64,000 nt of DNA from Brevibacterium pigmentatum (GTDB taxonomy: Bacteria; Actinomycetota; Actinomycetes; Actinomycetales; Brevibacteriaceae). Below the pieces are notes generated by a model. The model saw only the letters and a program-made list of their open reading frames with translations. It had not been told where the DNA came from and searched no databases. This document shows positions 55,665 to 64,000 of this stretch, in pieces. The position numbers and the translations under genes were made by a program. Location of the stretch: assembly GCF_011617465.1 (NCBI RefSeq), contig NZ_CP050153.1, forward strand, positions 930,001 to 994,000. Direction: 5' to 3'. The first letter of the stretch is position 1. Every line of letters starts with the position of its first letter.

Positions 55665-55705
55665 AGGTCGGCCCCACCTCGACGATCGCCGAGGCGGGCC
55701 GACCT
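55665..55705 (+). terminator. Terminator after fadB
   Basis: AGGTCGGCCC (55665-55674) pairs with GGGCCGACCT (55696-55705), and an inner CCTCG / CGAGG stem continues the hairpin. The CGCCGAGGCG decamer is part of the right side. No T-tract is present. Confidence 0.65.
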
Positions 55706-55718
55706 CCGGAATAGCCAG

Positions 55719-55784
55719 ATGGCCTTCCGGTGTTGTCCAGGCACACTGATGACTCAGTGTCACTGACATCTACCGGAAGGCCAT
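55719..55784 (+). promoter_or_regulatory. Leader hairpin covering the ribosome-binding site of the quinone oxidoreductase
   Basis: ATGGCCTTCCGGT (55719-55731) is complementary to ACCGGAAGGCCAT (55772-55784). The right arm holds the GGAAGG that would be the SD for the ATG at 55789. A second stem ACACTGA-TGAC-TCAGTGT (55743-55760) stacks inside. If transcribed, the leader would hide the ribosome-binding site. As DNA it could be an operator. Confidence 0.5.
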
Positions 55785-55788
55785 TGCT

Positions 55789-56709
55789 ATGCGTGCCGCC
55801 GTCTATGACGCCTACACCGAGAACTTCGACGACATCACGGTCCGGGAGCTGCCCGACCCGAAGGTGCCGCCGGCCTCAGTGCTCATCGAAGTCAGAGCCG
55901 CAGGGGTCAACCCGGTGGATTGGAAGCTCGTCGGCGGTCACCTCGACCCGGTCATGCCCACACAGTTTCCCGTCACCCCGGGATGGGATGTCGCCGGAGT
56001 CGTCGTCGGTCTCGGATTCGACACCCCGGAATTCTCCATCGGGGACGAAGTCGTCGCCTATGCCCGTAAGGACGTGCTGGGCGGAGGAACCTTCGCAGAG
56101 AAGGTTGCGGTCCCGGTCCATGCGGTGGCTCCGAAGCCGAAGAGCCTCAGCTGGGAACAGGCCGGCGGTCTGCCGCTGGCCGGCGGCACCGCTCTGCGCA
56201 CCCTCGAGTCCCTCGGTGACCTGGAAGGCAGGACCGTGCTCATCCACGGAGCATCCGGGGGAGTGGGCAGCTTCGCCGTGCAGATCGCCCGAGCCGCCGG
56301 AGCACGCGTCATCGGCACCGCCTCTGAAGCCAACCACGAGTACCTGCGTGGGCTCGGCGCCGAACCCGTGACCTACGGCAACGGTCTGGTCGAGCGCGTC
56401 CTCGAGGTCGCCGACGGCAAGGTCGACGGGGTCGCGGACTTCGTCGGGGGAGTCCTCGACGACACCCTGGCCGTGCTCGCCGAGGGCGGGGCGCACGCCT
56501 CGGTGGCCGATCCCAGCGTCGCCGAACACGGCGGACGCTATATCTGGGTGCGGCCCGACGGGTCCGAGACCGCCCGGCTCGGCCTCCTCGTCGACGAAGG
56601 CAAGCTGACCGTCGAGGTTGCCGGAACCTTTGGTCTCGACGAAGTGCCCGAGGCGTTCAAGGACAGCGCCGCTGGCCACGTGCGCGGCAAACTCGTCGTC
56701 GTCCCCTGA
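55789..56709 (+). CDS. NADP-dependent quinone oxidoreductase-like MDR protein
   Basis: The product is 306 residues. N-terminal GroES-like domain: VLIEVRAAGVNPVDWKLVGG and TPGWDVAGVVVGLG. The Rossmann segment is VLIHGASGGVGSFAVQIARA (about 148-167), as in zeta-crystallin/quinone oxidoreductases. It lacks the structural zinc cysteines of alcohol dehydrogenases. It ends IPG-like KLVVVP. It probably reduces quinones or enones with NADPH; substrate unknown. It is monocistronic behind a structured leader and convergent with a TetR gene. Confidence 0.9.
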   Translation: MRAAVYDAYTENFDDITVRELPDPKVPPASVLIEVRAAGVNPVDWKLVGGHLDPVMPTQFPVTPGWDVAGVVVGLGFDTPEFSIGDEVVAYARKDVLGGGTFAEKVAVPVHAVAPKPKSLSWEQAGGLPLAGGTALRTLESLGDLEGRTVLIHGASGGVGSFAVQIARAAGARVIGTASEANHEYLRGLGAEPVTYGNGLVERVLEVADGKVDGVADFVGGVLDDTLAVLAEGGAHASVADPSVAEHGGRYIWVRPDGSETARLGLLVDEGKLTVEVAGTFGLDEVPEAFKDSAAGHVRGKLVVVP

Positions 56710-56776
56710 CCGACGCAGCGACCGTCCTCTGTGATCGAGATATCGCCGAGGCGGGGCTCAGCTGATCCAATCAGGT

Positions 56777-57403
56777 TCAGTCGAGCCCCAGCGCCGCGGC
56801 TGCGGCGGCGCGCAATTCGACCCCGACCACCTCGGCGCTGGAGCGGCGAGCCTGGTGCGGGGTCGAATTCATCATCCCGAACGTCGCGTGCACGCGCACC
56901 GTGGCCGTCTCCAGCGTCCACGCCGGATGCGCGGCTTCGACGACCTCTGCCCACCGGCTGACATAGGCGCGCTGCAGACGGCGCACGGCCCGCCGCGATT
57001 CGTTCGGCAGTGCATCGAGGTCGCGGTCCTGGATGCGGATGAGCTCGGGCTCGCTCATGGCGAAGTCGACGTGGAAGTCGATGAGACGACGCAGGGTCCG
57101 GGCCGCCTCGGCGGGGGAGATCCCCGAGGTGGTGTCCCAGCTGGCGGAGACGATCTCCTCGCCCCCGGACTGCAGATAGGCGGAGATGCCGACGAGCAGC
57201 TCTTCGAGCACGGCCTCCTTCGACGAGAAGTGCCGATAGACCGCCGGTGCCGAGATTCCCGCACCCTTGCCCAGGTCGTCGAGGCGCACCCCGTGGAAGC
57301 CGTGACGGGCATAGAGCGTCTTCGCGACCGCGAGCAGCTGCTTGCGTCGGGCCGCCTTCGCCGCTGCCCGCGCCGTCGGTCTGGCCGTGTCCGGACTCGA
57401 CAT
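56777..57403 (-). CDS. TetR family regulator of the branched-chain acyl-CoA operon
   Basis: The product is 208 residues from the ATG at 57403 (GGAAGGAGG SD). The HTH is AVAKTLYARHGFHGVRLDDLGKGAG-type with ISAPAVYRHFSSKEAVLEELL. C-terminal region has the TetR_C-like helices SEPELIRIQDRDLDALPNESRRAV, as in FadR/LiuR-like acyl-CoA regulators. It diverges from the mcc/acd operon 134 bp away, which has a symmetrical operator. It most likely represses that operon in the absence of acyl-CoA substrate. Confidence 0.88.
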   Translation of the reverse strand: MSSPDTARPTARAAAKAARRKQLLAVAKTLYARHGFHGVRLDDLGKGAGISAPAVYRHFSSKEAVLEELLVGISAYLQSGGEEIVSASWDTTSGISPAEAARTLRRLIDFHVDFAMSEPELIRIQDRDLDALPNESRRAVRRLQRAYVSRWAEVVEAAHPAWTLETATVRVHATFGMMNSTPHQARRSSAEVVGVELRAAAAAALGLD

Positions 57404-57503
57404 GCGGCCTCCTTCCCTCAGCCTCATCTCCACCGCTACGGAAGTCGTCGGTGGGGTCGAACTCGTGCGTTGTCAGTTCTGCTTGTGACCAGTATCATAG
57501 CAG

Positions 57504-57525
57504 TCAGTTAAGAGTTATTAACTGA
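57504..57525. promoter_or_regulatory. Probable TetR operator before mccB
   Basis: TCAGTTAA (57504-57511) and TTAACTGA (57518-57525) are perfect inverted repeats around six bases. The region is AT-rich in a GC-rich context, 13 bp before the mccB start codon at 57538. Symmetry and location fit a TetR-type site for the divergent regulator. Confidence 0.6.
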
Positions 57526-57537
57526 AATGAGGATGGA

Positions 57538-59151
57538 ATGAGAGCAGTGGGAACTGCGGTCAGTCCGGCGACGGGGCAGGTCAACTCCGAGGCCCACGCC
57601 GAACTCATCGCTGAACTCCGGGAGCGCATCGCGGCAACGGCCCGCGGCGGTTCCGAGAAGTCGAGACAGCGCCATATCGATCGCGGAAAGCTGCTGCCCC
57701 GTGACCGTGTCGAACATCTCCTCGACCCCGGCACTCCCTTCCTCGAGCTCTCTCCGCTGGCCGCCAACGGCATGTACGACGACGCCAGCCCGGGAGCCGG
57801 AATCATCACCGGCATCGGTCGGGTCGCCGGACGCGAATGCGTGATCGTGGCCAACGACGCCACCGTCAAGGGCGGCACCTACTACCCGGTGACGGTGAAG
57901 AAGCACCTGCGCGCTCAGGAAGTCGCCAAAGAGAACGACCTCCCGTGCATCTACCTCGTCGACTCCGGTGGGGCGAACCTGCCGAACCAGGACGACGTGT
58001 TCCCCGACCGAGAGCACTTCGGCCGCATCTTCTACAACCAGGCCACACTCTCGGCGGCCGGCATCCCACAGCTGGCCGCAGTCATGGGCTCCTGCACCGC
58101 CGGCGGCGCCTACGTCCCGGCCATGGCCGATGAATCGATCATCGTCTCCGAGCAGGGGACGATCTTCCTCGGCGGCCCGCCCCTGGTCAAAGCCGCCACG
58201 GGTGAGGAAGTCACCGCCGAAGAGCTCGGCGGCGGAGCGCTGCACTCCCGCGTCTCCGGCGTCACCGACCACCTCGCAGCCAATGACCCCCACGCGCTGG
58301 AGATCATGCGCGACATCGTCTCCACCCTCGGGCCGAAGGGTAATGCGAACTGGGACGTCATCGAACCCCGCCTGCCCGCGCACTCCCCGGACGAACTGAC
58401 CTCCGTGGTGCCCGTGGACTCACGCACACCGTATGACGTCCGCGAAGTCATCGCCCGCCTCGTCGACGGATCCGAGTTCCACGAGTTCAAAGCCGAATAC
58501 GGCACGAGCCTCGTCACCGGATTCGCTCACCTCGACGGACACCCCGTCGGCATCATCGCCAACAACGGCATCCTCTTCGGCGAATCCGCGCAGAAGGGCG
58601 CCCACTTCATCGAACTCTGCGACCAGCGCAGCGTGCCTTTGGTGTTCCTGCAGAACATCTCCGGCTTCATGGTCGGCCGCGACTACGAAGCCGGCGGCAT
58701 CGCCAAGCACGGAGCGAAGATGGTCAACGCCGTCGCCACCGCCCGCGTGCCCAAGTTCACCGTCGTCATCGGCGGTTCCTTCGGTGCCGGAAACTACTCG
58801 ATGTGCGGCCGCGCGTACTCCCCGCGGTTCCTGTGGATGTGGCCCAATGCCCGCATCTCCGTGATGGGCGGCGAACAGGCCGCCAGCGTGCTCTCCACCG
58901 TCAGGCGCGACCAGCTCGAGGCGCGCGGAGAAGAATGGAGCACGGAGGACGAAGACACCTTCAAACAGCCCATCCGCGACCAGTACGAAGCCCAGGGCAA
59001 CCCGTATTACTCGACGGCACGTCTGTGGGATGACGGAATCATCGAACCCGGTGACACCCGCCAGGTGCTGGCCATGGCCCTCGAACTCGCCCGCTTCGGA
59101 CCGATGGAACGCCCGCTGAATGCCAGCGGTTACGGCGTCTTCAGAATGTGA
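57538..59151 (+). CDS. mccB: Acyl-CoA carboxylase carboxyltransferase subunit, methylcrotonyl-CoA type
   Basis: It transfers CO2 from carboxybiotin to a branched enoyl-CoA. The product is 537 residues from the ATG at 57538 (GAGGATGG SD). The segment [41 protein letters not shown] and [18 protein letters not shown] are hallmark motifs of methylcrotonyl-CoA carboxylase beta. The second half holds [20 protein letters not shown] and [20 protein letters not shown]. The companion biotin subunit follows. Together they fit leucine catabolism, though propionyl-CoA carboxylation cannot be ruled out. Confidence 0.92.
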   Translation: MRAVGTAVSPATGQVNSEAHAELIAELRERIAATARGGSEKSRQRHIDRGKLLPRDRVEHLLDPGTPFLELSPLAANGMYDDASPGAGIITGIGRVAGRECVIVANDATVKGGTYYPVTVKKHLRAQEVAKENDLPCIYLVDSGGANLPNQDDVFPDREHFGRIFYNQATLSAAGIPQLAAVMGSCTAGGAYVPAMADESIIVSEQGTIFLGGPPLVKAATGEEVTAEELGGGALHSRVSGVTDHLAANDPHALEIMRDIVSTLGPKGNANWDVIEPRLPAHSPDELTSVVPVDSRTPYDVREVIARLVDGSEFHEFKAEYGTSLVTGFAHLDGHPVGIIANNGILFGESAQKGAHFIELCDQRSVPLVFLQNISGFMVGRDYEAGGIAKHGAKMVNAVATARVPKFTVVIGGSFGAGNYSMCGRAYSPRFLWMWPNARISVMGGEQAASVLSTVRRDQLEARGEEWSTEDEDTFKQPIRDQYEAQGNPYYSTARLWDDGIIEPGDTRQVLAMALELARFGPMERPLNASGYGVFRM

Positions 59152-61172
59152 GCCCCTCCATGACGACATCCACTATGTTCACAACCGTCCTCATCGCCAA
59201 CCGCGGCGAGATCGCCCTGCGCGTCATCCGCACCTGCCGCCGTCTCGGCATCCGCACCGTCGCCGTCTACTCCGATGCCGACGCCCACGCCGCCCACGTC
59301 AAAGCCGCGGACACAGCGGTCCACCTGGGTCCGGCCGCCGCCTCCGAGTCCTACCTGCGCATCGACAAGGTCATCGCCGCTGCTCAGGCCACGGGAGCCG
59401 AAGCCATCCACCCCGGCTACGGGTTCCTGTCGGAGAACGCCGAGTTCTCCGCCGCCTGCGCCGATGCCGGAATCGTATTCCTCGGCCCCGGAGCCGACGC
59501 GATCCGGACGATGGGTGACAAGATCACCGCGAAGCAGGCGGTGTCCTCGCGCGGTGTGCCTCTCGTTCCCGGTACGAAGGACGCCGCGATGAGCGACGAG
59601 GCCCTCATCGCTGCCTCGGACGACATCGGCTTCCCCGTGCTCATCAAGCCCTCCGCCGGCGGCGGAGGCAAGGGCATGCACGCGGTCTTCGAACCCGAGA
59701 AGCTGGCGGAGTCGCTGAAGACCGCCCGCCGTGAAGCCGCGAGCTCCTTCGGCGACGACACCCTGTTCCTCGAACGCCTCGTCGCCACCCCGCGCCATAT
59801 CGAAGTCCAGATCATGGCCGATGCGCACGGCAACGTCATCCACCTCGGCGAACGCGAATGCTCCCTGCAGCGTCGCCATCAGAAGGTCATCGAGGAGGCC
59901 CCGTCCGCACTCCTCGACGAGGCGACCCGAGCACGGATCGGTCAGGCCGCCTGCGAGACCGCGAAGTCCGTCGGCTACGTCGGCGCCGGAACCGTCGAGT
60001 TCATCGTCGGCGCCGACCGCCCTGACGAGTTCTTCTTCATGGAGATGAACACCCGTCTGCAGGTCGAACATCCCGTCACCGAGGAGGTCACCGGGGTCGA
60101 TCTCGTCGAACTCCAGCTGCTCGTCGGCACCGGTGCACCGCTGCCGCTGACCCAGGACGACACCACGTTGACGGGGCACTCCATCGAGGCCCGCATCTAC
60201 GCCGAGGATCCCTCGCGCGGATTCCTGCCCACCGGCGGTCGTGCCCTCGACGTCGTCTTCCCGCAGGGGGAGGGCATTCGCGTCGACGCCGGACTCGAAG
60301 CCGGGCAGACCATCGCCTCGGACTACGACCCGATGATCGCGAAGCTCATCGTCCGCGCCGATGACCGTGCCCAGGCCATCGCCCGCCTCGATTCGGCGCT
60401 CGCCGCCTCTGCGGTGCCGGGAATCGTGACGAACATCGACTTCCTGCGCACCCTCATGAGCCTGCCCGAGGTCGTCGCGGGTGACCTCGACACCTCACTC
60501 ATCGACAACCTCAGCGAGGAGCAGCTGGCGCACCCCGCCGGTGAGCTCCACGCGCAGCTGGCGGCGGCAGCCGTCACGGTCACCGGGGGAGCGGCAGGCA
60601 CGACCCTGACCGGGCCGGTCACGGCCGCCGAGCTCTCAGCGAATCGGCCGACCGCCTCGGTGTGGGCCGGACCGAGCGCCTGGCGCATCTCGCGTCCGGA
60701 CTTCCGTCCCACGGTCACCCTGGCCGGCGGCGGGCAGAGCAGCGAGGTCGACGTCCGTGCAGGAGCCGTCGACGTCGATGCCGACGGTCTGTGGCACGTC
60801 ACGCTCGACGGGATCCAGCACACCGCCCGGATCTTCTCCGACGCCCGTGACCGCAGCATCTGGGTGAGCACCGACTCCGGAATCCACGTCTTCCCCCGAC
60901 CGTTGGCGGACTCGTCGCTGACGCCGGGACTCGAGGGCGCTGAGGTGCTTGCACCGATGCCCGGATCCGTCGTCGACATCAAGGTCGAGACCGGGGACTC
61001 AGTGGAACAGGGCGATCCGATCGTCGTCGTCGAGGCGATGAAGATGGAACACGTGCTCACCGCACCCGCCGCCGGAATCGTCAACGTCGTCGCCGTCGCA
61101 GGCGCCCAGGTCGCACTCGACGAGGTGCTCGCCACCGTCGTCGACGAAGCCGCAGCCGAGGCCACCGAATAG
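59148..61172 (+). CDS. mccA: Acyl-CoA carboxylase biotin carboxylase/BCCP subunit, methylcrotonyl-CoA type
   Basis: The product is 674 residues. The GTG start at 59148 overlaps the mccB stop (59148-59151); ATG at 59160 is an alternative start. Biotin carboxylase: [39 protein letters not shown]-grasp [11 protein letters not shown], and [21 protein letters not shown]. The C-terminal biotinyl domain has EAMKMEHVL with biotin lysine K632. It carboxylates the biotin that MccB then uses. A tandem 11-base repeat lies in the gap before the next gene. Confidence 0.94.
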   Translation: MSPSMTTSTMFTTVLIANRGEIALRVIRTCRRLGIRTVAVYSDADAHAAHVKAADTAVHLGPAAASESYLRIDKVIAAAQATGAEAIHPGYGFLSENAEFSAACADAGIVFLGPGADAIRTMGDKITAKQAVSSRGVPLVPGTKDAAMSDEALIAASDDIGFPVLIKPSAGGGGKGMHAVFEPEKLAESLKTARREAASSFGDDTLFLERLVATPRHIEVQIMADAHGNVIHLGERECSLQRRHQKVIEEAPSALLDEATRARIGQAACETAKSVGYVGAGTVEFIVGADRPDEFFFMEMNTRLQVEHPVTEEVTGVDLVELQLLVGTGAPLPLTQDDTTLTGHSIEARIYAEDPSRGFLPTGGRALDVVFPQGEGIRVDAGLEAGQTIASDYDPMIAKLIVRADDRAQAIARLDSALAASAVPGIVTNIDFLRTLMSLPEVVAGDLDTSLIDNLSEEQLAHPAGELHAQLAAAAVTVTGGAAGTTLTGPVTAAELSANRPTASVWAGPSAWRISRPDFRPTVTLAGGGQSSEVDVRAGAVDVDADGLWHVTLDGIQHTARIFSDARDRSIWVSTDSGIHVFPRPLADSSLTPGLEGAEVLAPMPGSVVDIKVETGDSVEQGDPIVVVEAMKMEHVLTAPAAGIVNVVAVAGAQVALDEVLATVVDEAAAEATE

Positions 61173-61230
61173 TCACCAGCCACTCACACCACAACCACGC
61201 CACAACCACGCCACAAGCGGGGAGGAAACA

Positions 61231-62403
61231 ATGGAAACCTTTGTTCCGGGCACGCTGCCCGAAGAATACGAAGACCTGCGCCAGGGCGTCGCGAAGTTCG
61301 CCGACGAAGAGGTCGCACCTGTCTCGGCCGAACTCGACGCCAAGCACGAGTTCCCCTACGACCTCGTTGCGAAGATGGGCGAGATGGGACTCTTCGGCCT
61401 GCCCTTCGACGAAGAGTACGGCGGCATGGGCGGCGACTACTTCGCCCTGTGCCTGGCCATCGAAGAACTCGGCCGGGTCAACCAGTCCCTGGCGATCACG
61501 CTCGAGGCCGGGGTCTCGCTCGGAGCGATGCCGATCTACCGCTTCGGCACCGAAGAGCAGAAGAAGGAATGGCTGCCGAAGCTCACCGACGCCTCGGGCC
61601 TGGCCGCCTTCGGCCTGACCGAACCCGAGGCCGGATCGGATGCCGGCGGCACCCGGACCAAGGCCACGCTGGCGGGCGGGACTTGGACGATCAACGGCAG
61701 CAAGTGCTTCATCACGAACTCCGGCACCGACATCACCCGCCTGGTCACCGCCACCGCCGTGACCGGAACCCGAACGTCGAAGTCGGGCCGCGAAGTGCCT
61801 GAGATCTCGACGATCATGATCCCGACCGGCACCCCCGGCTTCACCGCCGAACCGGCCTATGACAAGGTCGGCTGGAACTCCTCGGACACGCACCCGCTCA
61901 CCTTCGACAACGTGCAGGTGCCCGAAGAGAACCTCCTCGGCGAACGCGGCCGCGGATACGCGAACTTCCTGCGCATCCTCGACGAGGGCCGCATCGCCGT
62001 CGGCGCCCTGTCCGTCGGTGCCGCCCAGGGCTGTGTCGACGAATCCGTGAAGTACGCGAAGGAGCGCCAGGCCTTCGGCAAGCCGATCGCCGACTTCCAG
62101 GGCATCTCCTTCAAGATCGCCCGTATGGAGGCCCGCGTCGTCGCCGCCCGGTCGGCGTACTACCTCGCGGCCTCGCGGATGCTCGCCGGACTGCCGTTCA
62201 AGAAGGAAGCCGCCATCGCGAAGATGATCGCCGGCGAAGCGGCCATGGACAACGCGCGCGACGCCACCCAGATCCACGGCGGCTACGGCTTCATGAACGA
62301 ATACCTCGTCGCCCGCCACTACCGCGACTCGAAGATCCTCGAAGTCGGCGAAGGCACCACCGAGGTCCAGCTCATGCTCATCGCCCGCGAACTCGGACTC
62401 TGA
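61231..62403 (+). CDS. Acyl-CoA dehydrogenase (isovaleryl-CoA type likely)
   Basis: The product is 390 residues from the ATG at 61231 (GGGGAGGA SD). FAD-binding and substrate segments are LAAFGLTEPEAGSDAGG, FITNSGTDI, and the C-terminal QIHGGYGFMNEYLVARHYRDSKI with catalytic-region ILEVGEGTTEVQLMLIA. It is 58 bp after mccA in the same direction and behind the same TetR regulator. Combined with MCC this suggests leucine/isovalerate breakdown. The exact acyl chain specificity is inferred from the operon. Confidence 0.9.
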   Translation: METFVPGTLPEEYEDLRQGVAKFADEEVAPVSAELDAKHEFPYDLVAKMGEMGLFGLPFDEEYGGMGGDYFALCLAIEELGRVNQSLAITLEAGVSLGAMPIYRFGTEEQKKEWLPKLTDASGLAAFGLTEPEAGSDAGGTRTKATLAGGTWTINGSKCFITNSGTDITRLVTATAVTGTRTSKSGREVPEISTIMIPTGTPGFTAEPAYDKVGWNSSDTHPLTFDNVQVPEENLLGERGRGYANFLRILDEGRIAVGALSVGAAQGCVDESVKYAKERQAFGKPIADFQGISFKIARMEARVVAARSAYYLAASRMLAGLPFKKEAAIAKMIAGEAAMDNARDATQIHGGYGFMNEYLVARHYRDSKILEVGEGTTEVQLMLIARELGL

Positions 62404-62464
62404 GCTCAGTTCACATCCTGACTTGAGTGTGGGTGCCGACCTTCCGTCGGTCACCCATGCCGAC

Positions 62465-62526
62465 ATCGCCCGCCGAGGCGGCGCCGCACATCAGTACGGA
62501 CGTGCAGGGCCGCCTCGGCGGGCGAT
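62465..62526 (+). terminator. 18-bp hairpin after the mcc/acyl-CoA dehydrogenase operon
   Basis: ATCGCCCGCCGAGGCGGC (62465-62482) pairs perfectly with GCCGCCTCGGCGGGCGAT (62509-62526). The 26-base loop holds a further GCAC / GTGC pairing. Two copies of the CGCCGAGGCG decamer form the stem arms. A short ATTCT follows. It acts as a terminator before the cardiolipin synthase gene. Confidence 0.75.
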
Positions 62527-62580
62527 ATTCTGGTCCGATATCACCGAGGTGAGACGGCGACCGAAGGGAAGTGGGAGCAG

Positions 62581-64000
62581 ATGGATCTCAGCATGGTGGC
62601 ATCGGTGGCGACGACGACCTGGATCGTCATCGAATACATCGTGAAGATCATCGCGGTCGGTGTGGTGCCGGAGAACCGTCGCCCGTCATCGTCATCGGCG
62701 TGGCTGCTGCTCATCCTGTTCGTGCCGATCATCGGCATTCCCGCATTCCTCATGCTCGGCAGCCCCTATATCAATCAGCGCCGCGCACGGATCCAGGCTG
62801 AAGCGAACGAACTCCTGCACGAAGGCGCCGATGATCTGCCGGATGTGCCTCCATCGCTGGACGCCGCGCCGGAATTCGTCTCCGTCGCCCAGTTGGGGCG
62901 GGCGCTGACCGCGCTGCCGATGGTCACCGGCGACAGCCACGGGGTGATCTCGGACTACGAAGCCTCGATCGAGCGCATGGCCGAACTCGTCGATGAGGCC
63001 CACGAGTACGTCCACGTCGAGATCTACATCATGGCCTGGGACAAGACGACCGACGTGTTCTTCCGGGCACTCGAACGGGCCTCGGCGCGCGGTGTGGAAG
63101 TCCGCGTACTCTTCGACCACATCGGGTCGAGGAAGTATCCGGGATTCCATCGGCTGGGCAAGCGCCTCAACGCCGCGGGAATCGAATGGCACCTGATGCT
63201 GCCGTTCATTCCGTGGCGGGGCAAGGCCCGGCGCATCGATCTGCGCAACCACCGCAAGCTGCTCGTCATCGACGGCAAACAGGCGATGATGGGTTCGCAG
63301 AACATGATCGACTCGAGCTACCTCAACAGGAAGAACTCGCAGATCGGCCGGAACTGGCACGACATCATGGTCGAGCTCTCCGGGCCCATCGTCGCAGCGA
63401 TCGAAGCGGCGTTCTCCACCGACTGGTACTCCGAATCGGGGCAGGCGCTGGGCATCCGCCCCTACGAACGGGACGGCAACGAACCCGAAGTCGGCGGAGC
63501 GACGAGCGCCATGCAGCTGATTCCCTCCGGCCCCGGATTCACGACTTCGCCGAACCTCAAGGTCTTCACCTCGATGATGTATCTGGCGCAGAAGCGTCTG
63601 GCCATCGTCAGCCCCTACTTCGTGCCCGACGAATCGCTGCTGGCCGCAGTGGAGACCGCGGCCCGGCGCGGAGTCGACGTGGAGCTCTACGTCAGCGAGC
63701 AGGCCGACCAATACATGGTCGACCGGGCCCAATCGTCGTACTACCGGTCGCTGCTCGAAGCGGGGGTGCGGATCTTCCTGTATCCGAAACCCGCTGTGCT
63801 CCACACGAAGTGCTTCATCGTCGACGACATCTACGCCGTGATGGGCTCATCGAACATGGACATGCGCTCCTTCGGCCTCAACTACGAGATCAGCTTGCTG
63901 ACCACCGGCGGGGACTTGGTCGATGACATCGTCGACGTCGTCGCCGGCTACCAGGACGTCAGCCGCGAACTCACCCTGGAGGAATGGGAGAAGCGGCCGT
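62581..64000 (+). CDS. Cardiolipin synthase (phospholipase D superfamily), runs off right edge
   Basis: An open frame starts with ATG at 62581 after GGGAGCAG and has no stop before 64000 (473 codons). Two N-terminal membrane helices (TTTWIVIEYIVKIIAVGVV and SAWLLLILFVPIIGIPAFLM) are followed by two PLD motifs: NHRKLLVIDGKQAMMGSQNMID and HTKCFIVDDIYAVMGSSNMDM. These H-x-K-x4-D pairs catalyse phosphatidyl transfer. The protein joins phosphatidylglycerol or CDP-diacylglycerol to make cardiolipin. The family length is about 480-490 residues, so only about ten to fifteen residues are missing. Confidence 0.93.
   Translation, partial: MDLSMVASVATTTWIVIEYIVKIIAVGVVPENRRPSSSSAWLLLILFVPIIGIPAFLMLGSPYINQRRARIQAEANELLHEGADDLPDVPPSLDAAPEFVSVAQLGRALTALPMVTGDSHGVISDYEASIERMAELVDEAHEYVHVEIYIMAWDKTTDVFFRALERASARGVEVRVLFDHIGSRKYPGFHRLGKRLNAAGIEWHLMLPFIPWRGKARRIDLRNHRKLLVIDGKQAMMGSQNMIDSSYLNRKNSQIGRNWHDIMVELSGPIVAAIEAAFSTDWYSESGQALGIRPYERDGNEPEVGGATSAMQLIPSGPGFTTSPNLKVFTSMMYLAQKRLAIVSPYFVPDESLLAAVETAARRGVDVELYVSEQADQYMVDRAQSSYYRSLLEAGVRIFLYPKPAVLHTKCFIVDDIYAVMGSSNMDMRSFGLNYEISLLTTGGDLVDDIVDVVAGYQDVSRELTLEEWEKRP

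Overview
This 64 kb window is a stretch of high-GC chromosome from an actinobacterium of the Micrococcales type. Brevibacterium is my best guess, inferred from overall character only. The gene order strongly resembles the Mycobacterium tuberculosis segment running from dnaX (Rv3721c) through recR, ask-asd, the ponA2 / DUF4177 / RidA / metallo-beta-lactamase / crp / nth block, acs, the tad-like pilus locus and DEAD-box helicase, to topA and the delta-prime gene (Rv3644c). That comparison is from memory of the M. tuberculosis map. No prophage, complete insertion sequence, CRISPR array, plasmid gene or replication origin was seen. Codon use looks uniform.

Layout. 1-1.1 kb: minus-strand genes (acetyltransferase fragment, small membrane protein, DUF1707 protein). 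1.2-9.1 kb: dnaX and recR (overlapping), a DUF2975 membrane protein with its helix-turn-helix partner behind a 22-bp palindrome, then lysC-asd. 9.1-12.1 kb: a three-gene metal (probably zinc) ABC importer. 12.1-20.9 kb: metallophosphoesterase, bifunctional penicillin-binding protein, DUF4177, RidA, a Nudix-like protein that has lost its catalytic glutamates, metallo-beta-lactamase fold hydrolase, Crp-type regulator (minus), endonuclease III and a Nudix CoA-pyrophosphatase-like protein. 20.9-24.5 kb: a drug-type ABC exporter divergent from a TetR regulator, then a holin-X-like membrane protein. 24.6-29.5 kb: acetyl-CoA synthetase divergent from an unusual 870-residue repeat-rich membrane protein. 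29.7-35.0 kb: a tad/Flp-like pilus locus (CpaE-like, TadA, TadB, TadC, Flp-like pilin, two TadE-like proteins) interrupted by one acetyltransferase gene. 35.0-47.8 kb: helicase (minus), a methyltransferase broken by two apparent frameshifts, topA, two minus-strand genes (acetyltransferase, lipoate ligase-like), a membrane-protein/thymidylate kinase fusion and holB. 47.9-52 kb: M20 peptidase, tRNA-Thr(CGT), a MerR regulator facing a CPBP membrane protease, and a small secreted protein. 52.2-64 kb: catabolic genes: thiolase plus fadB-type beta-oxidation enzyme, a quinone oxidoreductase, a TetR regulator divergent from a methylcrotonyl-CoA carboxylase / acyl-CoA dehydrogenase operon (leucine or branched acyl-CoA breakdown), and a cardiolipin synthase gene that runs off the right edge.

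Most genes are housekeeping. The least explained signals are: a near-palindromic decamer CGCCGAGGCG that I counted by hand about 34 times, several in intergenic sequence; a set of long, near-perfect intergenic hairpins without T-tracts; a leader whose hairpin covers the ribosome-binding site of the quinone oxidoreductase; a MerR-type operator with a 19-bp spacer in front of a small ORF and CPBP protease; loss of catalytic or metal-binding residues in a Nudix protein and in the delta-prime clamp-loader subunit; and the frameshifted methyltransferase.
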